This document shows, one piece after another, positions 52,347-61,107 of a stretch of 64,000 nt of DNA. The translations under genes were made by a program, and so were the position numbers. Source of the DNA: Sphingobacterium lactis (GTDB lineage Bacteria > Bacteroidota > Bacteroidia > Sphingobacteriales > Sphingobacteriaceae); assembly GCF_011046555.1 (NCBI RefSeq), contig NZ_CP049246.1, positions 806,001 through 870,000 of the forward strand. Direction: 5' to 3'. The notes below the pieces were generated by a model, which saw only the letters and a list, made by a program, of their open reading frames with translations, was not told the origin of the DNA and searched no databases. Numbering within the stretch: position 1 is the stretch's first letter; the number at the start of each line of letters is the position of its first letter.

Positions 52347-53909
52347 ATGAAAAATTTATACTGGTCCCTTCTTGCCTGTCTTTTGACCGGCACAGCCATG
52401 GGGCAAGAGCTCGCCAAGGGTACCGTTTATGTCGATGCCAATGGCAATGGTCGCCAAGACCGTAAAGAAATGGGGATTCAGGGCGTATCCGTTAGTAACG
52501 GTTACGACGTGGTGCAGACCGATAAAAGCGGTCGCTATGAACTGCCCGTAAAGAATGACAACATTATTTTTGTGGTAAAACCTTCGGGGTATGCATTGCC
52601 CGTAGATCAGGACAATCACCCCAAATTTTACTATATCCATAAACCGAATGGTTCGCCAAAGTTGAAATACGCCGGCGTGGAGCCAACAGGACCGCTACCT
52701 AAAGCCATTGACTTTGGATTGAAACCTGCCGAAGAGCAGACCAAATTTTCCGCTTTCGTATTTGGTGATCCACAAGCTTATACGCCTGAAGAACTGGAAT
52801 TCTTCAAAAGGGGAATCGTCGATGAGGCCAAGAATAAGAAAGGTCCTTTGTTCGGAATCAGTTTGGGAGACTTGGTCGGTGATGACCTTTCCCTACATCC
52901 AGGATACAAGCAGACCGTTGGACAAATGGGCTTGCCATGGTTCAATGTGATGGGGAACCACGACATGAACTACGATGTGCAGCAGGATTCGCTTGCGGAT
53001 GAAGGCTTCGAGCGTTCTTTTGGCCCAGCGAACTATGCGTTCAATGTGGGAAATGCGCACTTTATCATCCTGGACAACATCATGTATCCGCATCCAGAAA
53101 CTGGAGAAGGCTACCAAGGTGGGTTGCGCAAGGAGCAATTGGACTTCTTGGAGAACAACCTGAAATTCGTGCCTAAGGATAAGTTGGTCGTGCTTGCTTT
53201 CCATATCCCGTTGAATCCGGATAATAATAAGTCCTTCCGTGATGCCGACAGACAGCGCATTTTCGATCTGCTAGCGGAATACCCAAATACTTTGGCGCTA
53301 TCGGCACATACACACTACCAACAGCAGAACCTTTATACGGATAAGCATGGCTGGAAAGGCAGCAAGCCGTTCCATGAATACAACGTGGGAACAACATCCG
53401 GGGACTGGTATTCCGGACAGATGAATGCCCAGAATGTTCCGGCCTCAACCATGCGCGACGGAACACCAAAGGGTTATGCCATCCTGGATATCGATGGGAA
53501 CACTTATAAATTCGATTATAAGGTAGCAGGTAAGGAAGACAATTACAGCATCGGTGTTTTCGGTCCTTCGGTAATCAAGGCGAAATATGCAGGAAGATAC
53601 CACGTCTATGCTAACTTCTTCCTGGGTTCGGCAAATGACAAGGTGCGTTATAAAATTGACAATAAGGATTGGAAGGAAATGATGCGCGTAGTTGCTGAAG
53701 ATCCTGCGTATGTCCGCGATCTATTGGTATACGACGGTGCCGATCAGTTGGTGGCCGGCAGAAGACCAAGCGACGCAACAAAATCCGAACACCTGTGGCG
53801 CTTGAAGTTGCCAAAACTGAAAGCCGGCAAACACAGCATCCAGATCGAAGCAACGGATATGTTCGGTAGAGTACATACCGCCACAAAGGAAATCGAAGTC
53901 GTAGAATAA
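52347..53909 (+). CDS. Secreted calcineurin-like phosphoesterase with N- and C-terminal accessory domains
   Basis: A 520-residue exported phosphatase with signal peptide ending near GTAMGQ. An N-terminal SdrD/CNA-like sheet (GTVYVDANGNGRQDRKEMG, about 23-100) is followed by the metallophosphatase core: FGDPQAYT (D-x-Q rather than D-x-H), ISLGDLVGDD, NVMGNHDMNYD, LAFHIPLNPD and ALSAHTHYQQ, and then by the C-terminal sheet of this family (IEATDMFGRVHTATKEIEV). This three-part order is the usual MetallophosN/Metallophos/MetallophosC layout. Divergent from the HD-PycTM operon. Confidence 0.9.
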   Translation: MKNLYWSLLACLLTGTAMGQELAKGTVYVDANGNGRQDRKEMGIQGVSVSNGYDVVQTDKSGRYELPVKNDNIIFVVKPSGYALPVDQDNHPKFYYIHKPNGSPKLKYAGVEPTGPLPKAIDFGLKPAEEQTKFSAFVFGDPQAYTPEELEFFKRGIVDEAKNKKGPLFGISLGDLVGDDLSLHPGYKQTVGQMGLPWFNVMGNHDMNYDVQQDSLADEGFERSFGPANYAFNVGNAHFIILDNIMYPHPETGEGYQGGLRKEQLDFLENNLKFVPKDKLVVLAFHIPLNPDNNKSFRDADRQRIFDLLAEYPNTLALSAHTHYQQQNLYTDKHGWKGSKPFHEYNVGTTSGDWYSGQMNAQNVPASTMRDGTPKGYAILDIDGNTYKFDYKVAGKEDNYSIGVFGPSVIKAKYAGRYHVYANFFLGSANDKVRYKIDNKDWKEMMRVVAEDPAYVRDLLVYDGADQLVAGRRPSDATKSEHLWRLKLPKLKAGKHSIQIEATDMFGRVHTATKEIEVVE

Positions 53910-53930
53910 AAATTGGAATTTTTATAAATA

Positions 53931-53960
53931 AGCCTTAACGAGGAAACTTGTTAGGGCTTT
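53931..53960 (+). terminator. Terminator of the phosphatase gene
   Basis: AGCCTTAAC pairs with GTTAGGGCT (one G-U pair) around a 10-base loop, followed by a T-rich run. Confidence 0.7.
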
Positions 53961-54076
53961 GTTGTTGAAAGGGGTATGGTGATGGCCTGAATTGAGGTGT
54001 TTGGAAATAGGAATCAACATAGACGGGAATTCGTCTGGTTGAAATGTCAGAAATCCGCAAAAATTATTAGAATTTA

Positions 54077-54107
54077 TTTGATTTTTTTGGCAGGTCTTGT
54101 ACCTTTG
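54077..54107 (+). promoter_or_regulatory. Consensus promoter of tRNA-Lys
   Basis: TTTG at 54077-54080, a 19-base spacer and TACCTTTG at 54100-54107; same geometry as the tRNA-Glu promoter. The tRNA begins 11 bases downstream. Confidence 0.75.
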
Positions 54108-54118
54108 ACTCATCATAC

Positions 54119-54191
54119 GACTTCGTAGCTCAGTTGGTAGAGCAACAGACTCTTAATCTGTGGGTCCTGAGTTCGAGCCTCAGCGGGGTCA
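54119..54191 (+). tRNA. tRNA-Lys (anticodon CTT)
   Basis: A 73-nt cloverleaf. Acceptor GACTTCG/CGGGGTC (with two G-U pairs), D-arm GCTC-AGTTGGTA-GAGC, anticodon stem ACAGA/TCTGT with loop CTCTTAA (anticodon CTT), T-arm CTGAG-TTCGAGC-CTCAG, discriminator A. CCA not encoded. Confidence 0.95.
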
Positions 54192-54194
54192 CAG

Positions 54195-54226
54195 AAAAAA
54201 GCAACTCCATAAGAGTTGCTTTTTTA
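54195..54226 (+). terminator. Terminator of tRNA-Lys
   Basis: AAAAAAGCAACTC pairs with GAGTTGCTTTTTT around a 5-base loop. Confidence 0.85.
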
Positions 54227-54262
54227 GTATTTAGTAGTGAGTATTTAGTATTTAGACCTATG
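54226..54262 (+). repeat. 'agtatttagtatttagacctatgg' heptad-type repeat after tRNA-Lys
   Basis: TAGTATTTAGTA ... GTATTTAGTATTTAGACC, a 7-base-periodic stretch right after the tRNA terminator. Its end (TTTAGACCTATGG) resembles the end of the 27-bp repeats at 36801 and 41633 (AAGACCTAGGG). Confidence 0.6.
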
Positions 54263-54573
54263 GCGCCATGCCTAAATCTTGTCTTTCGTTCACTTAAACC
54301 TTTAAAAGTAATTCCTAAAATCGTCAAATAAATGCCTCTCGTGATGCTTCAGAGCATTGTTGTTACTAACAAATTAGCAAACATGCCCAAGAAATTTAGT
54401 CTTTAAAGTTTTTATCTTTAATAAAATGAGACTGGTATGAAAACAGGCGATAGAGTTTTAATAGCTCCCCAACTTATATCTCGAATATATACCTAAAATC
54501 AAACGATTGGCGGAAGAATTGTATTTCGATTAAACAGTTGTTGGGCTTGCTTGTTCTTTCTAAAAGAGCAGGT
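54263..54573. other. Intergenic stretch before the flavodoxin-UbiA gene
   Basis: About 310 bases. A 19-codon frame at 54437-54496 (MKTGDRVLIAPQLISRIYT) could be the N-terminal remnant of a small protein, but nothing recognisable follows. No consensus promoter seen. Confidence 0.35.
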
Positions 54574-56103
54574 ATGAAGGAAGCAAGCATCAAGGTTTTG
54601 GTTATTTTGGGGCATCCCCGTAAAGACAGCTATAATGCGGCCTTGGCCGAATCCTATGTGGCAGGGGCAAAGGCAGCTAGGGCGCATGTGGAATTCCTAC
54701 ATGTGGCTGACCTTCACTTCGATTTGCATGTTCAGATTCCTTTCCCGCAGGACCAATTTGAAGAGGAGGATATCAAGGAGGCCAAGCGATTGATCAAATG
54801 GGCGGATCATCTTGTTTTTGTCTATCCGACCTGGTGGGGAAATATGCCTGCTTTATTAAAGGGTTTTATCGATCGAGTATTTGTTCCTGGATTTGCCTTT
54901 TACGAGATTCAGCCGGATGCCTTTAAAAAATTGCTCCGCCCAAAAACTGCCCAGTTGATCATTACCATGGATACGCCTGTATTGATAGACCGTTTGATTA
55001 ATGGAGCACCTTCGAGAAGATCGTTAGAAAATGCTACCTTAAAATTCTGTGGTGTGAGTCCTGTAAGGAGCATGCTGATCAGTCCGGTAAAGCATTCTTC
55101 TGATGAAAGGAAGGAGGAGTGGCTTACTAAGGTCTATCATCAAGGAAAATCGCTTGAAAATGGCGTACTTACTCCTTGGGAAAAGTTGATGGAGCAGATC
55201 ATGCCCTGGATCAAGGCGATTCGATTGCAATTCTATCCCATGACCTTCTTTGCCTATGCTATTGGTGCCTTTTTATTTGCAGAACTAGCAGGGACTTTTA
55301 ACCCTTGGATTTTCATATTGGGATATCTTGTTTTATTTTTGATCGAGGTGATCACGGTTTTCAGTAACGATTATTTAGATCGAGAAAGCGATCGGTTGAA
55401 TAAGCATTTCAGTACATTTTCTGGGGGATCAAGGGTATTGGTCGATGGTGTGTTGAGTGAAAAAGCTTATACCAATTCCTTGAAATATCTGTTGGTAGTA
55501 TTGGCGGTTCTCTGTGTGTTCATGGGCATGTTCGCTATTGCCTCCGTTATGCATGTTTTGTTGGTTACTGTCCTCTTATTTTTGATTGCGGTTTCTTATA
55601 CAGCCGCGCCGTTACGTTTTTCCTACAATGGCTGGGGCGAGATAGTGGTGGGATTTACGCATAGTTTTGCCGTTATTATCTGTGGTTTTGTTTATCAGGG
55701 TGGAGCATTGAATAATATTTATTCTTGGGTGGTTGGTATTCCCTTGTTCTTTTCCATTGTTCCGGCGATTATAATGGCTGGAATACCTGATCATGATGCC
55801 GACCGAGCTGCTGGAAAAGGAACCTTGGTGGTTAGGCTTGGAAAGGTGAGGGCGACCTATTTGGCGGGGCTTTCCGTCTTGTTGTCCATGAGTTCTGTCC
55901 TGCTTTTGAAGAAGGATGTGCTGTTGGATAGGATTTATTCGGATATTATTTATATAGCCTTTTTGCACGGTGCCTGGTTGTTATATTTACTTTACCAATA
56001 CATCAATAAAGCAGAAAAACCTGCTCGTATTGATGGCATTATGGGCATTGCGCTTATGTATATCCTTTGGTATACTTTAGTGCCCTTTTTTAATCTTTTA
56101 TAA
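54574..56103 (+). CDS. Fusion of NQO1-type flavodoxin oxidoreductase with UbiA prenyltransferase
   Basis: A 509-residue protein; I start at the ATG at 54574 (MKEASIKVLVILGHPRKDS) because the frame upstream begins at TTG and adds nothing conserved. Residues ~1-190 are a Flavodoxin_2/NAD(P)H-quinone reductase fold: LGHPRKDSYNAALAESY, VFVYPTWWGNMPALLKGFID, RVFVPGFAFYE. Residues ~215-509 are a UbiA-family membrane prenyltransferase with eight or nine helices and both Asp-rich loops: SNDYLDRESDRLNKH and GIPDHDADRAAGKGT. The soluble half would face the cytosol, beside the membrane quinone site. Joining a quinone reductase to a quinone-making enzyme is unusual; joint action on a menaquinone-like product is inference. 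Confidence 0.88.
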   Translation: MKEASIKVLVILGHPRKDSYNAALAESYVAGAKAARAHVEFLHVADLHFDLHVQIPFPQDQFEEEDIKEAKRLIKWADHLVFVYPTWWGNMPALLKGFIDRVFVPGFAFYEIQPDAFKKLLRPKTAQLIITMDTPVLIDRLINGAPSRRSLENATLKFCGVSPVRSMLISPVKHSSDERKEEWLTKVYHQGKSLENGVLTPWEKLMEQIMPWIKAIRLQFYPMTFFAYAIGAFLFAELAGTFNPWIFILGYLVLFLIEVITVFSNDYLDRESDRLNKHFSTFSGGSRVLVDGVLSEKAYTNSLKYLLVVLAVLCVFMGMFAIASVMHVLLVTVLLFLIAVSYTAAPLRFSYNGWGEIVVGFTHSFAVIICGFVYQGGALNNIYSWVVGIPLFFSIVPAIIMAGIPDHDADRAAGKGTLVVRLGKVRATYLAGLSVLLSMSSVLLLKKDVLLDRIYSDIIYIAFLHGAWLLYLLYQYINKAEKPARIDGIMGIALMYILWYTLVPFFNLL

Positions 56104-56524
56104 AGTTTCAAATTTTGAAATATTATTAAGACACCGTTCTGCGCATTGAGCGAAAGTCCTCGAAGATAAATACGCAAGCATAATTTCCCCTATTGTTTCT
56201 TGTTCCTTCCTGCCACACCTTTTTATTGTTTATCATCAAATTTCATAATTGGCCCAGTGTTATCGGATTGCATAATATATAAATATTTAATGTTAAAAGA
56301 CGCTTATAAATATTGATAATTAAATAATTTTCTTTGTTATATTTAGTCTGCTTTAGATGTGTTTGATTTTCAAGATTATAATTGATTATACAAACCATTG
56401 CTTATGAAAAGAGGGTTGTTTTTCTGGGGATAGGTATTCGCATATTGTTGGCGAGATGATGCATTTTTTATGGCACCCAGACTATGGTGCTTTTCTATCA
56501 ATTCAACTATAAATAATAATTTGG
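56104..56524. other. Intergenic stretch before the orphan regulator
   Basis: About 420 AT-rich bases. Just before the gene GCACC (56473-56477) and GGTGC (56486-56490), followed by TTTT, form a small attenuator-like hairpin about 35 bases ahead of the ATG. No other feature is seen. Confidence 0.4.
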
Positions 56525-57226
56525 ATGATTAAATGTATTGTAATAGATGATGATGAATTGACGCAGGAGATGCTCGTGTCAACATTGAATAAGATTCCAG
56601 GTGTAGAAATCCTTGGTGTTTACGACAATGCAATAGATGCGATGAAGGTAATAAAGAAAGGTGAAGTCAACCTGGTCTTTTGTGAAATTCTGATGCCCGA
56701 TATGGATGGGATTACATTATTAAAAAGTTTTAGGAGTCCACCTTTCTTTGTTTTTGTTACGGGCAATCCATACTACGCTGTTGAAAGCTTCGAATTGAAC
56801 GTTGTCGATTATGTCATTAAGCCCTTTGGTTCTGATCGACTATTAAAAGCAATTGAAAAAGCGTTGATTTTTATCGACTCCGAAAAAGGAATTAATCAAA
56901 CTACAAATCATTTGATCATCAAAGATCGGTCGATTATTATTATTACCCCCTATGATGAATTGTATTATATAAAAGCAGATAAGGATTATGTATGGCTTGA
57001 GACCAAAGAAAAAAGGTATAATCTATGGAAGAAATTAATTGACATGGAGAGTGCGTTGGTATCGGCAAGGCAGTTCGTTAGGGTCCATAAGTCCTTTATT
57101 GTAAATTTGGATTTTGCGAAAAGAGTGGAGGGGAATGTAATAAAAATGAGAGGAAGCATAAAAGATATTCCCATAGGAGGACAGTATAAATCCGAGCTCT
57201 ACAAAAGATTAGGATTGAATGAATAA
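56525..57226 (+). CDS. Orphan LytTR response regulator lacking the phosphoacceptor Asp
   Basis: A 233-residue regulator. The receiver (1-~120) begins VIDDDEL and has FVTGNPYY and VIKPFG in place, but the phosphorylation position reads LVFCEILMPDMDG with Glu54 where Asp stands in relatives. A LytTR DNA-binding domain occupies about 130-233 (YYIKADKDYVWLETKEKRYN, RQFVRVHKSFIVNLDFA). No kinase gene is adjacent. A Glu at this site may mimic phosphorylation or remove control altogether; which is unknown. Convergent with the TonB receptor gene. Confidence 0.9.
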   Translation: MIKCIVIDDDELTQEMLVSTLNKIPGVEILGVYDNAIDAMKVIKKGEVNLVFCEILMPDMDGITLLKSFRSPPFFVFVTGNPYYAVESFELNVVDYVIKPFGSDRLLKAIEKALIFIDSEKGINQTTNHLIIKDRSIIIITPYDELYYIKADKDYVWLETKEKRYNLWKKLIDMESALVSARQFVRVHKSFIVNLDFAKRVEGNVIKMRGSIKDIPIGGQYKSELYKRLGLNE

Positions 57227-57333
57227 TTTCTGTTTTTCTCCTTTTTGGAGTCTCCATGGATAATCGTTATTACCAGTGGGTATGAGTTGAACCTAAGAAA
57301 ACTAATGTTTTACAGTCGAAGATTCATGTTTTT

Positions 57334-59490
57334 CTAACTCCTTAAATACCAAACAGCACCAAAATATAGCGTTCTATATTGATAATGTTCGTAGCTAAAG
57401 CTGCTATAATCCCGACTGTAATTAGGGCGCATAGCATTCTTCGTATTAAGAACATTGTTCATGGAAATAAATGCAGCTAACGAAATGGTTTTTAATCTGA
57501 AGAACTTAGAAAAAGAAACATCGAATCTATTATATGTGGGCAATTGTTTATTAAAATAAGTGCTGTTAAGAATTGGAAAATATATATCCAGATCTTCATT
57601 GTACACCGCTCTATCTATCGAATTCACAAAAGTTCCTGGACGCCCTAAATAGGTTAGAGAAGCTGAGAAGAGGGATGGGTTATTGTATTGTACAAATGTC
57701 TTAACAAAGTATTTTAAATGGCTTGGACCGTTATAAGATCGGTCTTGGATATAAAATTTTTGATCAATAAATGAATTCGATAATGAATATTTGAAATACT
57801 CAAAAAATACTTTTTCAAAGTATAGTTCTGCACCAAAAGTTTTGAGCTTATTTAATGTTATATCGTTTAATTGCAGGACATGACGATCGCCAATTTCGTT
57901 TTTATAGTATAATGCGCCCTTGATTAATAAATCTGCGTTTTTAAACTGATAATCTATCGATACCTGATTACTTTTCATTAAATCGAATGAAAGGGAGTAG
58001 GTCGTTGGAATAGCATAATTATGATATTTTCCTCCTCCCAAGATAAAACTATGATATCTTGAAGGTTTATAATTGATGCCCATTTGATAGCTAATATAGT
58101 TTTCTTGATTATTCGTGGGGAAATTTTTCCTTCCTCCAGCATATACCGATAAGGTATTGTCTAACTTCCAATTCATGAATAAATATGTTTCAAGGTTTTT
58201 ATTCATTACATCAGTATTGGAAAACTTACTAGGTGAAGACGGAGATATCGCATAATAATAAACTGGAACACGATCATTGAATGAGCCTTTATTTACACTA
58301 TAGTCTGCGCCGGCTTGCAGTTCCAGCCTTTGCCCTATAAATTTTTTATAGTTCATTGAAGAAAATAAATTTGTCCCATTATTATCAGACGATAGATTTC
58401 CAAACGTGAACTGCGAATTTGAGATATCGTAACCAATATTCAACATAAAAACCCCTCCGGTAGTATAATAAACAAGACTGTTCACTGAAAAAAATCGGTT
58501 ATTTTTTGAACGCAAAGGACCGTAATAATTGTTTTCATTGAATAAACCATTAAAGTTTTCATTGATAAAATAATTGTAAGATTTCAGCTCAACTTTCCGT
58601 CCTAGTTTATGAGTGTAACTTACCCCTACATCCCGATTCGAAAAGTCCTTGATATTTTTAAATGAACTTGGTTGAATACCTGTAAAAAGACCAGAAAATT
58701 GAAAATTTGAATAGGCCTGTATCAACCCATTGCCCTTATCGATGTTTTTTGTCACGAGCATTCCAATATTCGCTAAACTAGTCGACACCTGAATCTGATC
58801 CATTACAGGGGGCTTATTTGTATGGATATCCACTACTCCTGAACTCGCATTTCCATAGATTAAAGGAGGATTGCTTGCATACACATATTGTCTGTCAATA
58901 ATTTCTGGATTGAACAGACTGAAGAACCCTTGGCTATTTACATTCTGTGCTCTGACTGGATTCACCAACGGAACACCATTTAAACGGACTGATGTTCTAT
59001 TGCTTGAACTTCCTCTCAACGATGGTAAAGCAGATTCATCCGTCGTGGTTGAACTTGGTAAAATTGTAATCGCCTTAAGGGGATCACCTTGGGAAAGGGG
59101 ATTCAGATAAATATCAAACTTTTCTATCTTGGAGACGGAAAAACGACTTGAAATCGGATCCTCTGCCCTAATGACAACTTCTTCCAATGTCATCGAAGAC
59201 TTTTTCAAAGTAATTTTAGTGTCCGAATGAATATCCATTTCGGCTATAGGTAAGATTTGCGTATCAAACCCAATATTTGAAAAAACTAACGTATCTTGAA
59301 TGTCATCGACCTGAATACTGAACTTTCCCTGCTGATCGCTTGCTGTTGATATTTCCGAATTGTTTTTTAGTTGTACAGTTGCTAAATAAACGGGGCTGCC
59401 ATCTTTTTCAATTATGGTTCCCCTTATAGTCGTCTGTGTATAAGCATGGAGAAATAGCAATATGAAAACGCAGGTGAGTAAATGTTTCAT
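57334..59490 (-). CDS. TonB-dependent outer membrane receptor with carboxypeptidase-like N-domain
   Basis: A 718-residue receptor. Signal peptide (MKHLLTCVFILLFLHAYTQ), a CarboxypepD_reg-like domain (about 20-95; TIRGTIIEKDGSPVYLATVQL), a plug (TDESALPSLRGSSSNRTSVRLNGVPLVNP) and a 22-strand type barrel ending YRTLYFGAVWYLRS. No SusC-type signature motif is seen and no SusD gene follows, so polysaccharide uptake is unlikely; a siderophore, metal or cofactor substrate is more plausible but not shown. It forms an operon with the TPR gene upstream (17-base gap). Confidence 0.88.
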   Translation of the reverse strand: MKHLLTCVFILLFLHAYTQTTIRGTIIEKDGSPVYLATVQLKNNSEISTASDQQGKFSIQVDDIQDTLVFSNIGFDTQILPIAEMDIHSDTKITLKKSSMTLEEVVIRAEDPISSRFSVSKIEKFDIYLNPLSQGDPLKAITILPSSTTTDESALPSLRGSSSNRTSVRLNGVPLVNPVRAQNVNSQGFFSLFNPEIIDRQYVYASNPPLIYGNASSGVVDIHTNKPPVMDQIQVSTSLANIGMLVTKNIDKGNGLIQAYSNFQFSGLFTGIQPSSFKNIKDFSNRDVGVSYTHKLGRKVELKSYNYFINENFNGLFNENNYYGPLRSKNNRFFSVNSLVYYTTGGVFMLNIGYDISNSQFTFGNLSSDNNGTNLFSSMNYKKFIGQRLELQAGADYSVNKGSFNDRVPVYYYAISPSSPSKFSNTDVMNKNLETYLFMNWKLDNTLSVYAGGRKNFPTNNQENYISYQMGINYKPSRYHSFILGGGKYHNYAIPTTYSLSFDLMKSNQVSIDYQFKNADLLIKGALYYKNEIGDRHVLQLNDITLNKLKTFGAELYFEKVFFEYFKYSLSNSFIDQKFYIQDRSYNGPSHLKYFVKTFVQYNNPSLFSASLTYLGRPGTFVNSIDRAVYNEDLDIYFPILNSTYFNKQLPTYNRFDVSFSKFFRLKTISLAAFISMNNVLNTKNAMRPNYSRDYSSFSYEHYQYRTLYFGAVWYLRS

Positions 59491-59507
59491 GGATTTAAGC
59501 GTAGAAT

Positions 59508-60269
59508 TTACTCCATTACTTTCTCCTTTAAAGCCATTAGTTGATAGTTCCTTGAATAATTTTTGGAAGCTTCTTCAAAATATTTTTTCGCCTTATCCTT
59601 TTCCCCGTTCTTCAAATAGAGGTTAATGAGCATCTCATAAGCCTCATCTTTCCCCCAAGTAGGTTCATATTTTCTTTGGTCTTTTTGGTTCGGAAGTTCT
59701 ATTGCATATAGTAAATATTGCTCTGCTTTTTTTCCTCCTCCAAAAGCGGGAGGTGTGTAATAATCGATAGCGCCAAACACAAAATTTGCCCTTAAATTAT
59801 TTTTATCAAGTTGCAATGCCCGCTGAATATTGTCGTTCATACTTTTGGATAGCGACATCATATGCATTCCTGCAAATTGCAGGGCAATACTTTCGAGCCT
59901 AGCCAAAAGGGTGAATTCCTCACTCGATTTATTGGATAGATTATTTAGAATGTCCATGCCTAACTCAACTTCCGCCTTAGCTTGATCTTTTTTTCCGGTT
60001 TGCGAATGCAAAATAGTGCTATAGAATTGTAGATAGGACCTCCAATACATTACGGTCCGGTTTTGATTGCCTTTGTCAATTTCCGTTAATTGGTCCTTGA
60101 GCTTGTCTAGCGTAGAAGTTTGCTTTGAAATATCAGAGACAAAGGCATTGTAGATCTTGCCTTGTATGTTGTTTAAAATGGAATCCGAAACACTGTCAAA
60201 GACTTTAGCTTCAGTTTTCTGCATCATCAATAATAGGCAGAAGAAACATATCAATATGTTTGATTTCAT
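59508..60269 (-). CDS. Exported TPR-like protein paired with the TonB receptor
   Basis: A 253-residue exported protein with signal peptide ending near QKTEA. The rest is helical and TPR-like; INLYLKNGEKDKAKKYFEEA is the clearest repeat near the C-terminus, and AIDYYTPPAFGGGKKAEQYL resembles a P-x-x-F-G-G-G-K turn seen in related periplasmic TPR proteins. First gene of the pair with the TonB-dependent receptor, so it may assist the same uptake or signalling process. Confidence 0.75.
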   Translation of the reverse strand: MKSNILICFFCLLLMMQKTEAKVFDSVSDSILNNIQGKIYNAFVSDISKQTSTLDKLKDQLTEIDKGNQNRTVMYWRSYLQFYSTILHSQTGKKDQAKAEVELGMDILNNLSNKSSEEFTLLARLESIALQFAGMHMMSLSKSMNDNIQRALQLDKNNLRANFVFGAIDYYTPPAFGGGKKAEQYLLYAIELPNQKDQRKYEPTWGKDEAYEMLINLYLKNGEKDKAKKYFEEASKNYSRNYQLMALKEKVME

Positions 60270-61107
60270 AAAATGTGGTTTTTAAGTTTTACTAAAAGAT
60301 GCTGTTTTGGATAACTTCTGATCTGTATGATTTATAGATTAATTAGTTATACACCTTCAATTTATAGCATGCTTAATTTGAAACAAAAGAATATCGACCA
60401 ACTCCAGTTTGACCTATATATCTTTTGTGTTTCACTCGATGAAATTATTTGGGGGTAATGGAAAGACAGGGTATTAAGGAGGTTATTATCTGGTGATATA
60501 ATACGGGCTTACTTCTTCTTCGGTAAGAGAAGAGTTAGTGGGGTTGAGCTATTTTTTCAAATTCTGTTAACTCCAGTCGTATATAATTTTATTAATTATT
60601 TCTTTCCTACTATTAGGAAAATCCGAAAAAATACTTGATTTCTTCTTACTTATTAATATGAACATAAATATTTGGATGTCATCATTTAGATTTATACTCC
60701 TTGAAAATTTCCATGCCCCCCCTTGCTGGACAAGCTCATAATAGCTGGCCGATTGCGAGTTGAACTTGGATTAGTTTAAAAAGTCAGCAATGACGATTAA
60801 ATGAGTTATACGGAAACTGTAGAAGATAATTTTGATAATGGAATAATTGGTGGGAATAACGAAAATAATGACAATATCGAAGCTTAATTGATTAGTAGGC
60901 AAGCAATGCTTTAAAAGCTGGAGTGTTTATCAAAATAAAATAATTTAGGAATGTAAATGTAGAAGTGATTGCCTAGGTAATAAATATTAATAACAATGAA
61001 GCTCTATAATTAAAATACGGGAAACCGTTTTATTTATAGCTTGGTTTGCCGTATATTAATGGCGGTAATTCCAAAACGGAATCCCTTGTTTCCAAAATAA
61101 ATTAATT
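60270..61107. other. Long AT-rich intergenic stretch before the PARIS-like pair
   Basis: About 840 bases without a supported gene. A complete 28-codon frame (60801-60887; MSYTETVEDNFDNGIIGGNN ...) has no Shine-Dalgarno support and no recognisable relative. Base composition becomes very AT-rich toward 61,000, matching the following genes. The left edge of the transferred segment may lie here. Confidence 0.45.

Noticed and set aside
53922..54116. 64-codon minus-strand frame before tRNA-Lys
   Set aside because: Overlaps the tRNA promoter and the phosphatase terminator; no recognisable protein.
54130..54331. Two open frames on opposite strands across tRNA-Lys
   Set aside because: They translate the tRNA and its terminator.
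60801..60887. Complete 28-codon frame
   Set aside because: Could be a peptide, but short length, AT-rich context and lack of any ribosome-binding or promoter evidence make chance more likely.
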